Shown one piece after another: positions 61,657 through 64,000 of a stretch of 64,000 nt of DNA. Each line of letters opens with the position of its first letter. The stretch's first letter is position 1. A model generated the notes under the pieces. The model saw only the letters and a program-made list of their open reading frames with translations, searched no databases and was not told the DNA's origin. The DNA comes from Fibrivirga algicola (GTDB lineage Bacteria; Bacteroidota; Bacteroidia; Cytophagales; Spirosomataceae), in NCBI RefSeq assembly GCF_011742925.1, contig NZ_WAEL01000004.1, positions 496,001 to 560,000 of the forward strand. Direction: 5' to 3'. The translations under genes were made by a program, and so were the position numbers.

Positions 61657-62139
61657 TTAAACAGCCAGACGCATTGGGGGGAGCGTGACCGTTTCCCACC
61701 AATACGTTCGCAATTGTCTGAAGTAGTCGAGCCAGTCATTAAATACGGTGGGTTTTATCAGGTAAGATGAACTGCCTCTGCGATAGGCTTCACGAATGTC
61801 GGCTTGTACAGTTGAATTGCTAAGCATAACAACCGGGACCTGATTGCAGGGCGCCGTTAAACTCCTTATGTCTGCCAACACCTGCCAGCCTTGGCTCCGT
61901 TCAGGCAAATACAGATCGAGTAATACCAATTTGGGCATTTCCCACTCATCCCGAGACCAATCTTCAAGAAATTTGTGTGCCTGAGCCTGGCTCGATGCCC
62001 GAACCGGTACAACTTCCGGCAGGATCTGTAACATGGCCCGTTGAATCAATACCCAGTAATCGTCATTGTCTTCAACGACTAATATCCGGGCACGTTTAAA
62101 ATTCGCCCTAACCGTTTCGCTATCATTTACGTACGTCAT
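61657..62139 (-). CDS. Single-domain response regulator (CheY-like)
   Basis: 160 residues: a receiver domain with the acidic pair in VVEDNDD (Glu23, Asp24), phospho-acceptor Asp75 in LLDLYLP, Ser107 in VMLSNST, and Lys129 in YLIKPTVF. There is no output domain. It probably relays phosphate from an unlinked hybrid kinase. It converges on the LytTR gene. Confidence 0.92.
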   Translation of the reverse strand: MTYVNDSETVRANFKRARILVVEDNDDYWVLIQRAMLQILPEVVPVRASSQAQAHKFLEDWSRDEWEMPKLVLLDLYLPERSQGWQVLADIRSLTAPCNQVPVVMLSNSTVQADIREAYRRGSSSYLIKPTVFNDWLDYFRQLRTYWWETVTLPPMRLAV

Positions 62140-62755
62140 ATCATTTATGGAAGGCTGTTAATCTTCTAAACTAATTTATTTCATAGGATATACAGCCCTT
62201 AATGACCCAGAATTTAGTGAGTGGCTTGACTCGTCAACACGCACTCAACGCTGGCAAATTTGCATGAACGTTTCTTTGAGCGATTCGAAATCCGCTGGTT
62301 TTAGTAGAAAAGAATTAACGCCTGTTGCCAGTGCATACTATCTATTTTGCCAGAATGCGCTGCTACTAAGTCTCATTACTGGTATCAATTTCCAGCCCAG
62401 CCGTTGCCTCACCTTCGTTAGGGCCACTAAGGCCTGGCTTATGGTAATCTATCAGTAAAACGCGGGAAAGAAGTAGTGGTTAACTATCCAGTGGTGGCTA
62501 GAAAAGCGGTACCGTTGTCATAGAAATACACTCGGAATTGCGCTATCAATTGCTTGACAACCTGGTCAACCAGGCATTCATAATCGGCGAGATCACCAAT
62601 AATGAAAGCGTATAGCTGAGCAGCAGTTGTACGCTTTTCACCAGATAGCCGTTTTGCCGTGAACTTGTCAGTTTACTTCACGGGCAATTACTTCACTATA
62701 GGCGACGGTAGCGAAGCCCATTCGTTGAAATCAGATGACTAACGGAATACGGCAT
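62140..62755. other. Long intergenic stretch with possible gene remnants
   Basis: About 616 bp without a convincing gene. On the minus strand, a ~63-codon open stretch without a start codon (62484 to 62675; contains AQLYAFIIGDLADYECLVDQ) is followed upstream by a short open piece containing MGFATVAYSEVIAREVN and ending in TGA. I recognise neither. A plus-strand 64-codon frame (62264-62458) shows no family features and looks spurious. Confidence 0.4.
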
Positions 62756-64000
62756 TTAAGCCTGAGTAGACTGAAGTTGGCCAGACTTACTAAAACGTGC
62801 TTTCAGTCTATTCCAGGCAATAAGGTATGCGTCCTTATCAAACAACCGGGAATCGAGGCGGGCCTGGCGGAGCAGGTAGAGGCCTACCGGGAACAACACC
62901 ATGTTAGCCATCCAGGCGCCAAGCGGTACCGGCCAGGCGCCATCTTTGGCAAACTTATCGCCCAATAGGGTGAGCACATACAGCACGATAAAAAATAGGA
63001 TCGACACCAGCACGGGTAATCCAAACCCACCCTTGCGGATAATCGCGCCCAATGGTGCCCCGATCAGAAACATGATGAATACGGATACCGCCTGCGTAAA
63101 CTTGTGGTGGCTTTCCAACTCGTAGGCATACGAGCTTTTCTCCTTCTCGGCCAGATATAATATATTCGATTGGGCGTAAGAAAGCATGTTTTGCGCCTGT
63201 GACAAGGCCAGCTGCTCTACCTCGACAGGGTTAGATGTACGCAGCCGACCAGCCAAGAGCGAATCAATCCACTTCCCTTCGGTCACTGCTTTTGCTTTCA
63301 CTACAGCGTCCGTTTTAAACTGGTACGAGTAGTAATTACGTGACGAGCTGGCAATACTCAGACTGGCTCGGCCCGACTCTCGTTTCAATGAATCGGCAAT
63401 CTTACTCAGCTCTGTCAGCGTCTTCATGTATGGATGGTACTCAAACTGCTGTTCATCGGTTCGGTGGAGGCCAAATGACTCAAGGCTGATGACTAGTTTA
63501 TAGTCTTTAAACCCGTTTCGCATGAACTGCGTCGGTTTCGACACACCGCTGCTCGTATATGTAACAGCTGTCCGGCCGTCGCTATACTCCTGATAGTCGT
63601 TGCCGTCGTGTAATTCAAAAACCAGATAGGATCGACTTGGATCGGTATACATGCGCCCCGATTTAGCCAGAATGATCTCCCGGTTTCCAGATTCAATGCC
63701 CGACGAACTGTTTTTGTAGATGACCAGATTGGTGAGTGAGTCACCCAGCTTTTTATCGACTTTAATGCTGTAGCCGGGCAGATCATTGTAAAAGATACCT
63801 TCTTTTAGGTTCAGAGCTGCTTTGGCGGTCTTTATATCGTAGAGCAGACTGTAGGCTTTCAGGTTAGCCCAAGGAGCTACCTTATTATTGAACCAGAACG
63901 AAAAGCCCATGAAGAAAATGGCCAGCACCAGGAGCGGTCGAAGCGCCCGCGTAAGGGAGATCCCCGCACTTTTCATGGCCGTGAGTTCAAAGAATTCGCC
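62756..64000 (-). CDS. LptF/LptG-family permease (start outside window)
   Basis: 414 residues are visible, continuing past base 64000. The motif EFFELTAMKSAGISLTRALRP is the LptF/LptG N-terminal coupling-helix region. A periplasmic beta-jelly-roll-like middle follows, then C-terminal membrane segments (FIMFLIGAPLGAI, GLPVLVSILFFIVLYVLTLLGD). These YjgP/YjgQ permeases pull LPS out of the inner membrane with LptB. Whether it is LptF or LptG cannot be told. Confidence 0.9.
   Translation of the reverse strand, partial: GEFFELTAMKSAGISLTRALRPLLVLAIFFMGFSFWFNNKVAPWANLKAYSLLYDIKTAKAALNLKEGIFYNDLPGYSIKVDKKLGDSLTNLVIYKNSSSGIESGNREIILAKSGRMYTDPSRSYLVFELHDGNDYQEYSDGRTAVTYTSSGVSKPTQFMRNGFKDYKLVISLESFGLHRTDEQQFEYHPYMKTLTELSKIADSLKRESGRASLSIASSSRNYYSYQFKTDAVVKAKAVTEGKWIDSLLAGRLRTSNPVEVEQLALSQAQNMLSYAQSNILYLAEKEKSSYAYELESHHKFTQAVSVFIMFLIGAPLGAIIRKGGFGLPVLVSILFFIVLYVLTLLGDKFAKDGAWPVPLGAWMANMVLFPVGLYLLRQARLDSRLFDKDAYLIAWNRLKARFSKSGQLQSTQA

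Noticed and set aside
62264-62458. 64-codon plus-strand frame as a gene
   Set aside because: No motif, signal or promoter; composition is no different from the surrounding noncoding DNA.

Overview
The window is chromosomal DNA from a Bacteroidota species, most likely Cytophagales close to Spirosoma and its relatives. The signs are a gldC gliding gene, a lipoprotein-type TamA (TamL) beside TamB, DUF2911 and DUF4197 proteins, an arginine pathway built on the acetyl/succinylornithine carbamoyltransferase branch, a long-tailed ribosomal protein S16, promoter boxes of the TAnnTTTG type, and GC content in the mid fifties by eye. There are no phage genes, intact insertion sequences, CRISPR arrays, tRNAs or rRNAs. 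Both end genes are cut by the window: an AddB-like PD-(D/E)XK nuclease at the left and an LptF/LptG permease at the right.

Layout. 1-10.4 kb: nuclease, histone-deacetylase-like hydrolase, three alpha/beta-hydrolase esterases around an ATP-grasp enzyme and an LLM flavoprotein, a GH16 glucanase, a collagen-like lipoprotein. 10.4-14.1 kb: LuxC-like acyl-CoA reductase, trmD, rimM, rpsP and the RNase P RNA. 14.1-26.3 kb: NmrA-like oxidoreductase, DEDDh exonuclease, GH1 glucosidase, HPF-like factor, a secreted sugar-dehydrogenase-like propeller, an S9 peptidase, a beta-carbonic-anhydrase-like protein, moeA, and a YncE-propeller/phosphoesterase fusion. 26.5-35.1 kb: tamB-tamL and a glycosyltransferase. 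35.2-45.7 kb: DUF2911, an acyl-CoA dehydrogenase, arginine genes (argB, carbamoyltransferase, argD) interrupted by a broken GxxExxY gene, two paralogous lipoproteins, clpX, a deoxyribonucleotidase. 45.8-49.5 kb: E2 acyltransferase, cinA, DUF4197. 49.8-57.1 kb: a complete ebo cluster (eboA-F) cut in two by an opposite-strand gene. 57.2-64 kb: gldC, a thioredoxin-fold protein, bioB, a GT2, a LytTR protein with reversed domain order, a single-domain response regulator, and LptF/G.

The best leads are: (1) the complete ebo cluster, a metabolite-processing/export system of unknown general substrate; (2) about ten intergenic hairpins whose two arms are arrays of 7-bp units around a GCGCTGCT core, apparently a dispersed repeat family; (3) an 8-mer, GGTACGTT/AACGTACC, seen about 40 times in 64 kb where about two are expected; (4) a degenerate GxxExxY gene bounded exactly by inverted CAGAG-rich tracts and wedged between argD and the carbamoyltransferase gene.

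All functions come from reading motifs in the translated sequence and from memory of protein families. No database search was run. Start codons were chosen by where recognisable homology or a signal peptide begins, because ribosome-binding sites are weak in this phylum.
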